Assembly: GCF_003182155.1 (NCBI RefSeq)
Contig: NZ_QGTG01000009.1
Location: 62,001-126,000 of the forward strand
Reading direction: 5' to 3'
Source of the DNA: Chitinophaga sp. S165
Lineage (GTDB): Bacteria; Bacteroidota; Bacteroidia; Chitinophagales; Chitinophagaceae
Length of the DNA stretch: 64,000 bases
Shown here piece by piece: positions 24,416 to 32,494 of this stretch. The notes under the pieces were generated by a model, which saw only the letters and a program-made list of their open reading frames with translations, did not search any database and was not told the origin of the DNA. Numbering within the stretch: position 1 is the first letter of the stretch; each line of letters begins with the position of its first letter. The position numbers and the translations under genes were made by a program.

Positions 24416-24970
24416 CTAAAACTGCATGTCATATTTATAATCTTTCTGCAACAGGCTATAAATGAATGCGTCCACAAACCTACCTTTCTGGAAGAATGCC
24501 TGTCTGACCTTGCCTTCCTGTTCAAATCCCAGCCTTTGCAGCAATTGAGAGGAGAGAGTATTGCCGGGATCAACATATGCTTCGATCCTGTTCATCTGTA
24601 ACTCCTCAAATCCGTATTGCAGTAAACGATGTATACTATTGGTCATGATGCCTTTGCCCCAGTAAGCAGGGAGGAGATCATATCCCAGTTCCATTTTATA
24701 GTGCGTCCTGTTTATATGATGAAAGCCACAGGTACCGATCAGTTCATCCCGTCCATTCGTGGTTATAGCCCAGCGCATACCTTCTCCGCTGGTCAGTTTG
24801 TCGCGGAAGAAAGTGATCAGTTGTACCGCTTCTGAAACATTGACAAAACGTTCGATGTCCATAAAGCGCACCACTTTCTCGTGTGAGAACAGGCTGAATA
24901 GCGCGGCAATATCCTTTTCATCTATCGGCCGGAGACTGATGTTACCGGTCGTAAGCGCAGGTACTTCCAT
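24416..24970 (-). CDS. GNAT N-acetyltransferase (RimJ/RimL-like)
   Basis: 184 residues. N-terminal TTGNISLRPIDEKDIAALF, central GTCGFHHINRTHYKMELGYD, cofactor loop YWGKGIMTNSI and the late motif GNTLSSQLLQRLGFEQEGK are typical of RimJ/RimL-type enzymes that acetylate protein N-termini or small substrates. It is nine bases downstream of the AI-2E family gene and so probably co-transcribed. Substrate unknown. Confidence 0.88.
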   Translation of the reverse strand: MEVPALTTGNISLRPIDEKDIAALFSLFSHEKVVRFMDIERFVNVSEAVQLITFFRDKLTSGEGMRWAITTNGRDELIGTCGFHHINRTHYKMELGYDLLPAYWGKGIMTNSIHRLLQYGFEELQMNRIEAYVDPGNTLSSQLLQRLGFEQEGKVRQAFFQKGRFVDAFIYSLLQKDYKYDMQF

Positions 24971-24979
24971 CTTTACGAT

Positions 24980-26080
24980 TTATTCACTGACAGGATCCGG
25001 GTCCTTTGGGAGCACCGGTTTCTTTTTTCCCTTCAACGTTACGTCGCCCAATAAAATAGCCCAGGGCTGCATATATTCTATATGTTCAAAAATGATCTTC
25101 AGAATGGCAATGAAAGGAATGGCAAGGAACATACCCGGAACTCCCCAGATAAGGTTTCCAAAAACAACCCCTAAAATTGTGACAAGTGCATTGATCTTCA
25201 CTTTGGAACCCATAATGCGTGGCAGTAAAATGTTACTGTCCAGGAAGTGAACGATCAGCAGGCCGCTGCCGACCTGTATGGTAGTGGCCAGGGAACTGTT
25301 AGTCAGTGTCAGCACCATACAGATGATGGTAGCAATATATATGCCCAGGTAAGGAATGAGATTGAACAATGCTGCCATGATACCCAGCAGGGTAGCATAT
25401 TTGATGCCCAGTATCCAGAACATGGAACAGTTTACAAAGGCGACCACGATCATTTCTATCATCAGGCCGGATACATATCCTTTGATGATGTATCGTGTTT
25501 GCATGATCACGTCCAGCAGCTTATCGCGATGTTGTCCCCTGAACAGTCGTATCAGGAAGGTGACGATCAGCGAACGGTAAAGCAGCAGGAAAAAGGAATA
25601 CAGCAGTACGAAAATAATGAAGATCAGCATGGAAGATAGAGAGAGCAGGGTAGTGCTTACGAACGAAGTAGCAGATCCCAGTGTGCCCATCGCCATTTGT
25701 TCCAGGTAGTCCATCTGCCGGGTGGAATCAATATGGAATTTAACGTTTACCCATGTCTGTAATGACTCCACCTGTTGGATCAGTTGATGTTGCAATTGTG
25801 GGAAATCCGCCACAAAAGCCCCCATTTGTGTTGCGAGCAGCATCAGAACGCCCACAAGCAATATCACAAAAAGAAGTACGACGGTAAATGCGGCTGCGCC
25901 ACGGGAGAAACGCCATTTCTCCAGCTGACTGGCCAGCGGTAATAACATGATAGCCACAAGCATAGCAAATGCCAGGGGAATGATCAAAGTATGGCCCAGA
26001 CGGGCGATATAAATGATCAGTATAATACATAATAGGGTAAATGCCAGTCTGGCATTAAACGGCAACTTCACCTCATTCAT
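24980..26080 (-). CDS. AI-2E family (PerM/TqsA-type) membrane transporter
   Basis: 366 residues with about eight transmembrane helices, a soluble segment at about 105-140, and the family signature in the second half (FNLIPYLGIYIATIICMVLT; LLPRIMGSKVKINALVTILG, VVFGNLIWGVPGMFLAIPF). The family includes TqsA (autoinducer-2 export) and Na+/H+ antiporters, so substrate cannot be assigned. The C-terminal tail (KGKKKPVLPKDPDPVSE) is charged and cytoplasmic. First gene of a pair with the acetyltransferase. Confidence 0.9.
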   Translation of the reverse strand: MNEVKLPFNARLAFTLLCIILIIYIARLGHTLIIPLAFAMLVAIMLLPLASQLEKWRFSRGAAAFTVVLLFVILLVGVLMLLATQMGAFVADFPQLQHQLIQQVESLQTWVNVKFHIDSTRQMDYLEQMAMGTLGSATSFVSTTLLSLSSMLIFIIFVLLYSFFLLLYRSLIVTFLIRLFRGQHRDKLLDVIMQTRYIIKGYVSGLMIEMIVVAFVNCSMFWILGIKYATLLGIMAALFNLIPYLGIYIATIICMVLTLTNSSLATTIQVGSGLLIVHFLDSNILLPRIMGSKVKINALVTILGVVFGNLIWGVPGMFLAIPFIAILKIIFEHIEYMQPWAILLGDVTLKGKKKPVLPKDPDPVSE

Positions 26081-26176
26081 GGACAGTCGGTATTTCCCTC
26101 AAATATATATGTTAAAGAGGGAAAAGGAGAATGAGAATTGCAATTAGAAGAACAATGACATCAACTACTATGATTT

Positions 26177-27103
26177 CTACAGCAACTGTTTAAGATGTGG
26201 AATATAGATGACACAGGAATTCGGGGCCACCAATGATATAAAGAAGTGAGTACCACTCATTTTGAATACACCTTCTTTTACGTACCTGTCAATAAATTCG
26301 TACATGGGAATGCCGGCAGTCGCAAAGTCTGTCTGTACCGGCAGTGTGATATAATGTCCTCCGGGTATACGTTTGGCCATAAGTCGCTCAGCAACGGCCG
26401 TTTGCAGGAAGAGATTAGTAATATCCTTATTGGGGATCAATATACCGGCATACATGCTCATTCGCTCATAGTCGTTCACCGGCACAGAATCGAGTGTACT
26501 GGTGATGACTTTAGCATTAGTCAGGTTCAATGCCGAAACGATGTTACGCATGCGCATTTCCTCCCTGGTCATTTTCATGATCATCTGGGCGATCGGGTCC
26601 TGGCCTCGGGAGAGCAATGTATAGAACAGCGTACTGTCCGGCAGCTGGTCTGTTTCAGTCATCTCAAAACTGAACAAAGGCGTCATGAAGTGGCCCTTTT
26701 TATCAAAGGCCTGAACAATGATATCGACCATTTCCAGGGTACGTTTTTCATTCGGGAGAATGTCGATCTTCCTGAAGCTGCGGGGACTCTTGTTGAAATA
26801 CTGCGTGAATGCCTTGGTATAGGCTGCAACGGTGGCATAACCGGTACGGTCGGCAATCTCGCTGACGTTAAATCCGCTATGTCTGAGCAAACCTGCAGAG
26901 AGTTCCAGGCGATGACGTTTGACGTATTGCCAGTACGGTTCACCCGTTACGGTGGTAAAACTGTGATAGAAGTAAGAGTACGAGATCCCAAGCCATTCCG
27001 AAACATCCTTCATCTCGAACGATTCTGATATGTGGTCATCTGCAAAACATAATGCTTTGAGTGCCATCAGCTCCATTTCATGAGCCGGAGGGTTGTGGTT
27101 CAT
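26177..27103 (-). CDS. AraC-family regulator with C-terminal GyrI-like domain
   Basis: 308 residues with an inverted domain order: the AraC helix-turn-helix pair is at the N-terminus (about 12-112; SEWLGISYSYFYHSFTTVTG and VSEIADRTGYATVAAYTKAF), followed by a GyrI/SOUL-like effector domain (about 150-308; AKRIPGGHYITLPVQTDF, then FEIS-like strands and VIYIPHLKQL). This Rob/SoxS-like layout usually senses small hydrophobic ligands and controls efflux or detoxification. No neighbour is an obvious target. Transcribed alone; the 380-base upstream region is AT-rich. Confidence 0.87.
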   Translation of the reverse strand: MNHNPPAHEMELMALKALCFADDHISESFEMKDVSEWLGISYSYFYHSFTTVTGEPYWQYVKRHRLELSAGLLRHSGFNVSEIADRTGYATVAAYTKAFTQYFNKSPRSFRKIDILPNEKRTLEMVDIIVQAFDKKGHFMTPLFSFEMTETDQLPDSTLFYTLLSRGQDPIAQMIMKMTREEMRMRNIVSALNLTNAKVITSTLDSVPVNDYERMSMYAGILIPNKDITNLFLQTAVAERLMAKRIPGGHYITLPVQTDFATAGIPMYEFIDRYVKEGVFKMSGTHFFISLVAPNSCVIYIPHLKQLL

Positions 27104-27487
27104 AGTAAATGTGGATTTGAGGTGTTAAATGGTTTACGAAGGTTTTTCTAACGTTCCTGTAAGCTGTTATTACTTTAATAATAATTCACATATTAAACAA
27201 TTAATTAAGTGATACGTATCGAATGTAAGATTTTGACTGAAGATTATGAAAAAAAACGTTTTAACGATAAACGTTATTGAGTACATTTTGTGTAGAAGAA
27301 AGTAAAAGTATTAGATTTGCGACCGCAACTTTAGAAATATTTAACAATTTTTATCTATTTCTGGCGTTAAAGTATAATTAGTACAATTATTGCGATTGCT
27401 TAGCCTGTTTACCCCTTATGCCTGCTGAAATACTCCGGAGTGCTTCCGGAAGGACTAAACATGATCTTTAATCAATCCCCTTAATTG
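27104..27487. other. AT-rich divergent intergenic region
   Basis: 384 bases without a gene between the AraC-type regulator and the DUF6089-type gene. It is strongly AT-rich. The only structured part is at 27432-27452, where two adjacent 10-bp palindromes, ACTCCGGAGT and CTTCCGGAAG, place TCCGGA words 11 bases apart, about one helical turn. No match to the -7 consensus was found. Confidence 0.5.
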
Positions 27488-28399
27488 ATGCCAAATCTAA
27501 ATTTATTGAAAAAATGCCTGTCTCGTGCTGTATGGAATAGAGTAGTAGTGGTTTTATTGATCTGTGCCCCCTTTAAAAGCTTTAGTCAATACTGGCAGGC
27601 CGGAGGTTTTTTAGGAACAAGTAATTACAGCGGCGACCTGGTACAACAACGGGTCGACCTGAAATATACCCGTTACTCCATAGGGGCATTTGTAAAACGT
27701 GATGTGAACCGTTACCTCACTTTCCGTGCGGGCTTAACTTATGGCAGGATCGCAGGTGCAGACAGTACCAATACTGACACCATGCTGCTGAAACGTAATC
27801 TCAGCTTCCGTTCTCCGATCTTCGAAGCGCAACTGGGCGCTGAATTTAACTTCCTGGACCTGGACGAAAAACGTATTACGCCATACGTCTTTGGTAGCGT
27901 AGCGCTTTTCAGTTTTTATCCTACCACCAAAGATGCCCAGGGGAATACCGTCAATCTGAGGCCGCTGAGTACAGAAGGGCAGGGGATGGCGCAATATCCT
28001 ACCCGTAAACAATACAACCTTCGTCAGATCTCCATCCCATTTGGCGCCGGTGTTAAGATATTGCTTACTGACAACTGGATCGCGGGCTTCGAAATAGGCT
28101 TCCGTAAAACCTTTACAGACTATCTGGACGACGTAAGCCTTACTTATGTTGACCGAAACTCCCTTTTGAGGTCCCGGGGTTCAAAAGCCGTAGACTTTGC
28201 CTTCCGCGGCGACGAAGTGACCGGCGGACATGTAAGTCCGACCTCATATCCTACCGACGGAACAAAGCGTGGTTCTGACAGGTACGACGACTGGTACGTC
28301 TTCACCGGCTTCACACTCAGCTACCGTTTTGGCGGCGGTGGAGGTTACGGACCCAATCATTGGAAGAAACAAAAAGTATCGAACTGTCCAAGACTATAA
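27488..28399 (+). CDS. DUF6089-type outer-membrane beta-barrel protein
   Basis: 303 residues from ATG 27488 (a TTG sits one codon earlier). The N-terminus is a basic signal with hydrophobic core VVVVLLICAPFKSFSQ. Alternating aromatic strands follow (WQAGGFLGTSNYSGDL, YSIGAFVKRDVNRYLTFRAG, ITPYVFGSVALFSFYP, WIAGFEIGFRKTFTDYLDDV, YDDWYVFTGFTLSYRFGGGG), matching the DUF6089 family of Bacteroidota, related to T9SS-associated or OmpA-like barrels. A short Gly-rich and basic tail follows the last strand. Function unknown; located in the outer membrane. Strong hairpin terminator at 28452. Confidence 0.85.
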   Translation: MPNLNLLKKCLSRAVWNRVVVVLLICAPFKSFSQYWQAGGFLGTSNYSGDLVQQRVDLKYTRYSIGAFVKRDVNRYLTFRAGLTYGRIAGADSTNTDTMLLKRNLSFRSPIFEAQLGAEFNFLDLDEKRITPYVFGSVALFSFYPTTKDAQGNTVNLRPLSTEGQGMAQYPTRKQYNLRQISIPFGAGVKILLTDNWIAGFEIGFRKTFTDYLDDVSLTYVDRNSLLRSRGSKAVDFAFRGDEVTGGHVSPTSYPTDGTKRGSDRYDDWYVFTGFTLSYRFGGGGGYGPNHWKKQKVSNCPRL

Positions 28400-28451
28400 A
28401 TAATATAAAGACTATAAAAGATTATAATCCATAATCCATTACTGATAAAAC

Positions 28452-28489
28452 AAAATAGCCTGTATCATACTTTTGATACAGGCTATTTT
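28452..28489 (+). terminator. Perfect 16-bp stem terminator after the DUF6089-type gene
   Basis: AAAATAGCCTGTATCA (28452-28467) and TGATACAGGCTATTTT (28474-28489) are perfect complements with a six-base loop, followed by a T. U-runs arise on both strands, so it can stop transcription from either side. Confidence 0.9.
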
Positions 28490-28907
28490 TATTCGGATAC
28501 CTGCCAGAAACAGATGTCCATATGAACTGTTCTCAGCCCTTCATTATTTTCGCTTCATCCTTCGTTCACCTTCCACCCTTCAATTAACCCATCAACCATT
28601 AACCCACTCTCTTCTGTTTTAATAGTTAGAGAATTAATCAATGAGAAAAATACTGCTACATCAATAAAGGTTCTCAATATGATGATCAGTATCTCAATAA
28701 CCATAGTGTCAACTGCAGCATAAACAGTAACATAAATAGGCGTATAAATAATAACATCAACATCTGCATAGCAATAGATGAACGACAAATGCATTGGGGC
28801 AACAGGCAATAGATAGTACGAAGAATAAGAACAAAAACGAGATCGAAACCCCAAAGTGAGCGAGCATAAAAACAACTCTTCATAATATAATATAGTGCCT
28901 GGAGGTA

Positions 28908-29065
28908 CGGACCGTTTCAGATGGAGACTACGGGCCTTAGTCCTTTGAGAGCGTTGATACGCTTGACGGGAGTTAAATAGCGTTCAATGTCCCCACGCTT
29001 GATAACGCCCGATAGTAAGGGCTCGAAAAGGAGTACAGCCCGTAGGCCCATCTGGAAAAGGTCCG
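28908..29065. repeat. Palindromic dispersed element, type 1, copy D
   Basis: Outer arms CGGACC (28908-28913) and GGTCCG (29060-29065) are complementary, and pairing continues through AGATGG / CCATCT and CTACGGGC / GCCCGTAG. The inner part has GACGGGAGTTAAATAGCG and CACGCTTGATAACG. Compared with copy B the arm bases differ but pairing is kept, while the blocks GGGCCTTAGTCCTT, TCGAAAAGGAGTACAGCCCG and ACGCTTGATAA are nearly identical. Confidence 0.78.
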
Positions 29066-29075
29066 TTCGAAGCCA

Positions 29076-29110
29076 ATCAACAAACGCATCAACAAACGCA
29101 ATCAACAAAC
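29076..29110 (+). repeat. Short direct repeats next to element D
   Basis: ATCAACAAACGC occurs at 29076-29087 and 29088-29099, then as a partial copy ATCAACAAAC at 29101-29110. They begin ten bases beyond the end of element D and may be replication slippage products at its border. Confidence 0.7.
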
Positions 29111-29362
29111 AACAATCTACTCAACAAACTACTTAATAATAAACCACACAAAACAGAGAACGATTTTTTGGCATACTTCTTGAATTTTATCAACCAGACA
29201 GAACAAAACAAATGTCTCGAACCGAATACACATACTATACATTAAAAAATACCGTTTAATAAAACAAGCGAACGCCATCATCTTTATTCATCAAATTATT
29301 ATTTCTTAACGGACAACTATTCCAATCTTTATTTTTTTCCAACAACTTTAAACGACAACAGT

Positions 29363-29686
29363 ATGAAACAGATAGTATTAGTATTACTGCTGATAGGGGG
29401 AGGTATACTCGGAGCACAAGCACAAGGAAAAAGAGGCCACGGTCATCGTCATAATGATTGCCGTGTAAAGAATTACAGAGTTCATCACGGTCGCTGGGAT
29501 GATTGTGGCAGAGACTACAGAGGCGCTTATTACAGCTGCCGTCCTGCACCTGCTCAGGTAGTATATGTAGAACCAGCACCGGTAGTATATGTACCGGCTC
29601 CGCCACCGCCTCCACGTCCAAGAGTTGTCTACCAGCGCGCACCAAGAGTGGTGATCGCTACAGGTCCTATTGTAGTTGGATTGTAA
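29363..29686 (+). CDS. Small secreted His/Arg/Pro-rich protein
   Basis: 107 residues. Clear signal peptide (MKQIVLVLLLIGGGILGAQA, cleavage before QGK). The mature N-terminal half is rich in His, Arg, Asp and Cys (KRGHGHRHNDCRVKNYRVHH), with three cysteines; the C-terminal half is Val/Pro-rich (VVYVEPAPVVYVPAPPPPPR). Low-complexity sequences of this kind are frequent in Bacteroidota envelopes and are usually uncharacterised. The histidines could bind metal, but no known motif is present. Stand-alone, 230 bases upstream of the UbiD-type gene. Confidence 0.75.
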   Translation: MKQIVLVLLLIGGGILGAQAQGKRGHGHRHNDCRVKNYRVHHGRWDDCGRDYRGAYYSCRPAPAQVVYVEPAPVVYVPAPPPPPRPRVVYQRAPRVVIATGPIVVGL

Positions 29687-29847
29687 GATAATTGTTCCAG
29701 GCGTCGGCGCAGTGATCAGGTTTGCCAGCACCAGGACCGGTTTCCTGCAGGAAAGCAGCTAACCGCTCGGGGTACAGGGCAGTGGCCCGGGAAGCACATC
29801 TCCCGGCACCGGACAAATCCTCCGGTCTGAACCGGCCAGCGGAATTA

Positions 29848-29902
29848 CGAATGACGAATTATGATTGTGTGTATCTTTGCACCGATTGTAATTCGTCATT
29901 CG
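29848..29902. repeat. 14-bp inverted repeat around the ubiD promoter
   Basis: CGAATGACGAATTA (29848-29861) and TAATTCGTCATTCG (29889-29902) are perfect complements with a 27-base interior that contains the -7 box at 29872-29879. The arms themselves contain the direct word ACGAAT. Similar AATTACGAAT words recur as short repeats in Bacteroidota genomes. Confidence 0.7.
29872..29879 (+). promoter_or_regulatory. -7 box of the UbiD-type gene
   Basis: TATCTTTG matches TAnnTTTG exactly and is followed by CACC. The start of transcription would fall near 29884, about 40 bases before ATG 29923. No clear -33 TTG is seen at the right spacing. Confidence 0.6.
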
Positions 29903-29922
29903 CATTTATCGTAATAAGAAAT

Positions 29923-31842
29923 ATGGCATATAAGAACCTGAAACACTTCATAGATACACTAGAAAAGGCAGGAGAACTGATAAGGATCAAAACTTATGTA
30001 GATCCAAAGCTGGAAATAGCGGAGATCACCGACAGGGTAAGTAAATCACCCAACGGGGGAAAAGCGCTGTTGTTCGAAAATACAGGATACGATTTCCCTG
30101 TACTGATCAATTCCATGGGCAGCTACAAACGTATGTGTATGGCCCTGGGAGTACAGGAGCTGGATGATGTGGCGAATGAGATAGAAGCACTCGTGAAATT
30201 ATTGTCAAAACCTAAAGAAGGTCTGCTGGATAAACTGGCGATGCTTCCTAAACTGGGACAGTTCGCATCCTGGATGCCGAAAGTAGTAAGTGGAAAAGGC
30301 GCCTGCCAGGAAGTGATCATGTCAGAGCCTGACCTCACTAAAATACCCGTAATGCAGTGCTGGCCTAAAGATGGCGGTCCGTTCATTACACTCCCCGTTA
30401 TTCATACCAAAGATCCGAATACAGGTACCCGTAATGTGGGCATGTACCGCATGCAGGTATTCGATAAAACCATGACAGGTATGCACTGGCACAAACATAA
30501 AGTGTCAGCGAAGCATTTCATGGAATATAAAAAACTGAAGAAACGCATGCCGGTAGCGGTGATCCTGGGAGGTGACCCTGCATATACCTATTCCGCTACA
30601 GCACCTTTGCCGGAAAATGTAGACGAGTACATGTTGGCCGGTTTCCTGCGTAAGCAGAAGGTGGAACTGGTAAAATGTATCACACAACCGGAAATTGAAG
30701 TTCCTGCCGATGCTGACTTCGTAATAGAAGGATATGTAGATCCGGAGGAAGAACTGATCTGGGAAGGACCTTTCGGAGATCATACCGGCTACTATTCATT
30801 GGCAGACTGGTACCCACGTTTCCATGTAACAGCTATCACGCACCGTAAAGATGCCGTTTACCCTTCCACGATAGTGGGAATTCCTCCACAAGAAGACGCC
30901 TGGATCGGAAAGGCGACAGAAAGGATCTTCCTGGCGCCAATCAAAATGACGATGGTACCTGAGATCATCGACATGGAAATGCCGGTGGAAGGTGTGTTCC
31001 ATAACCTGGTCATCGCCCAGATAAAAAAAGATTACCCCGGACAAGCGCAAAAGGTGATGAATGCGATGTGGGGCGCCGGACAAATGATGTTCAATAAGAT
31101 ACTGGCGGTCGCGGATGAAGGGACCAATATACAGGACTATAAGGAGCTGGCCAGGTACATGTTCAAAAATCTGAACCCGGCTACAGACATCTATTTCAGC
31201 CAGGGGCCGATGGATGTGCTGGACCATTCCTGCTCGAAGATGGGCTTCGGCGGTAAAATGTGTATTGACGGTACCCGCAAATACGAAGAGGAAATAGAGA
31301 GTGAACTGATCATAGAGAAGCATCCGTTTAACAAAGAAGAGATCCTGAAACGTTTTCCGGAAGTAAAAGGGATCAATGACTCTCTGCTGAAAGAGGATAT
31401 TCCTTGTATCCTGGTGTCGGTGCAGAAGGCCCGTCCTATGCATATTAAGGAGCTGAACGAACAGATATACAGTTTGCCGGAAATGACGGCTGTGAAAATG
31501 GTATTGTACGTAGAGCATACTGTAGATGTCAGCGATCTGGCTTCTGCACTGTGGCGCTTCTGCAATAACCTGGATCCCCGTCGCGATAGCTTTGTTGTAC
31601 GACCTGCATTGCCTGGACATCCCGGTAAGACCGGCGCCGGTATTGGAATGGACGGAACATTGAAAACACGTCTGCTGGATAATTTCGAACGTGACTGGCC
31701 CAATATCATCGTTGCAGATGATGCTACTATCAAGATAGTTGACGAGAAATGGCAATCATTGAATATTGGCCCATTCATAGCTTCTCCATCCCATAAATAT
31801 AAATCACAGATGTATGGAGAAGAAGCTGTCGTTCCGCAATAG
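29923..31842 (+). CDS. UbiD-family decarboxylase (menaquinone-type)
   Basis: 639 residues from ATG 29923. The frame stays open to 29722, but the promoter -7 box at 29872 and family alignment (MAYKNLKHFIDTLEKAGELI) place the start here. UbiD proteins use prenylated FMN to decarboxylate aromatic or unsaturated acids. The central part VGMYRMQVFDKTMTGMHWHK and the E-R-E region (EELIWEGPFGDHTGYYSLAD) are intact. The length and C-terminal extension fit the long Bacteroidota form linked with menaquinone synthesis, but neither a ubiX partner nor other men/mqn genes are nearby, so the pathway is inferred. Its end overlaps the next gene by 29 bases. Confidence 0.88.
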   Translation: MAYKNLKHFIDTLEKAGELIRIKTYVDPKLEIAEITDRVSKSPNGGKALLFENTGYDFPVLINSMGSYKRMCMALGVQELDDVANEIEALVKLLSKPKEGLLDKLAMLPKLGQFASWMPKVVSGKGACQEVIMSEPDLTKIPVMQCWPKDGGPFITLPVIHTKDPNTGTRNVGMYRMQVFDKTMTGMHWHKHKVSAKHFMEYKKLKKRMPVAVILGGDPAYTYSATAPLPENVDEYMLAGFLRKQKVELVKCITQPEIEVPADADFVIEGYVDPEEELIWEGPFGDHTGYYSLADWYPRFHVTAITHRKDAVYPSTIVGIPPQEDAWIGKATERIFLAPIKMTMVPEIIDMEMPVEGVFHNLVIAQIKKDYPGQAQKVMNAMWGAGQMMFNKILAVADEGTNIQDYKELARYMFKNLNPATDIYFSQGPMDVLDHSCSKMGFGGKMCIDGTRKYEEEIESELIIEKHPFNKEEILKRFPEVKGINDSLLKEDIPCILVSVQKARPMHIKELNEQIYSLPEMTAVKMVLYVEHTVDVSDLASALWRFCNNLDPRRDSFVVRPALPGHPGKTGAGIGMDGTLKTRLLDNFERDWPNIIVADDATIKIVDEKWQSLNIGPFIASPSHKYKSQMYGEEAVVPQ

Positions 31843-32305
31843 CCTGCTAACAATACTCTGCCTGTGCGCCTGCCATATAGCAAGCGCACAGGTAAACCTG
31901 GCTGATTTTCATTTCCTGGACCGTATGGAGGGATATTGGACAATGAAGACCAGGCTGGGTATTTATGCCGAAAAATGGAAACGTGTTGACGATAATACCT
32001 GGAAGGGCAGGACTATGCGCATAGAAGGGAGTGACAGTACCAAACTGGATGATATGTTCCTGTTCCGAGATGGGGACGCTATCTATTTCACGATTGCAGC
32101 TGTAAAGGATAAAACTACGGGAGAGCCTGTCCTGTTTAAATTACGTGTATTGAAAACCGTTGGTTTTGTAGCAGAAAACCTCCAAAGCCCTTACCCCCAG
32201 AAGATAATATACCGCTGGAAAGATGAAACGCATATGGATGCTCATTTTGAAGGCAAAGAAGAGAAAACGACCCGGGAGATCATCATGCAATATTCAAAGC
32301 GATAA
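31814..32305 (+). CDS. Secreted DUF6265-like hypothetical protein
   Basis: 163 residues. Signal peptide SLLTILCLCACHIASA with cleavage before QVN. The mature domain DFHFLDRMEGYWTMKTRLGI, YAEKWKRVDDNTWKGRTMRI, then beta-strands to the end resembles the DUF6265 family of small lipocalin-like periplasmic proteins. Overlaps the 3' end of the ubiD-type gene by 29 bases in another frame, so it is probably translated from the same mRNA. Function unknown. Confidence 0.75.
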   Translation: MEKKLSFRNSLLTILCLCACHIASAQVNLADFHFLDRMEGYWTMKTRLGIYAEKWKRVDDNTWKGRTMRIEGSDSTKLDDMFLFRDGDAIYFTIAAVKDKTTGEPVLFKLRVLKTVGFVAENLQSPYPQKIIYRWKDETHMDAHFEGKEEKTTREIIMQYSKR

Positions 32306-32364
32306 TGCCGGATCCGGTCTGAATTCCCAATTGCGTAAATCAAATTCCCGATTGTATAAATAAG

Positions 32365-32400
32365 TAACGCAAAGCTGGTATAGCTTTGCGTTATTGTTTT
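32365..32400 (+). terminator. Terminator after the ubiD-type pair
   Basis: TAACGCAAAGCT (32365-32376) and AGCTTTGCGTTA (32382-32393) form a perfect 12-bp stem with a five-base loop and TTGTTTT after it. Confidence 0.88.
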
Positions 32401-32462
32401 ACATACATAAGGACAGTCTGCAATTGTACTTCGATTTGAGTTGGTCGTACAATTCTTAATAC

Positions 32463-32494
32463 GCCGCGCCTGATCACAGGATGCGGCTTTTTTA
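32463..32494 (+). terminator. Second hairpin with T-run before prfC stop
   Basis: GCCGC (32463-32467) pairs with GCGGC (32483-32487), with an inner CCTG/CAGG pair, followed by seven T residues. It lies at the boundary with the convergent prfC, whose stop is at 32492. Confidence 0.6.

Larger units (their letters stand above)
28400..29362. other. Gene-free interval with terminator, element D and short direct repeats
   Basis: 963 bases without a supported gene. Frames at 28555-28883 on the minus strand are Ile/Leu-rich translations of an AT-rich tract with no initiation context, and the frame 28917-29108 is a translation of repeat element D. Contents: terminator 28452-28489, palindromic element 28908-29065, and 12-bp direct repeats 29076-29110. 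The rest is A-rich with nothing recognised. Confidence 0.65.

Noticed and set aside
28555..28883. Two overlapping Ile/Leu-rich minus frames
   Set aside because: AT-rich tract without promoter or family; composition explains the hydrophobic translation.
28917..29108. 63-codon minus frame over element D
   Set aside because: Resembles peptides from element A and B only because the DNA repeat is shared.
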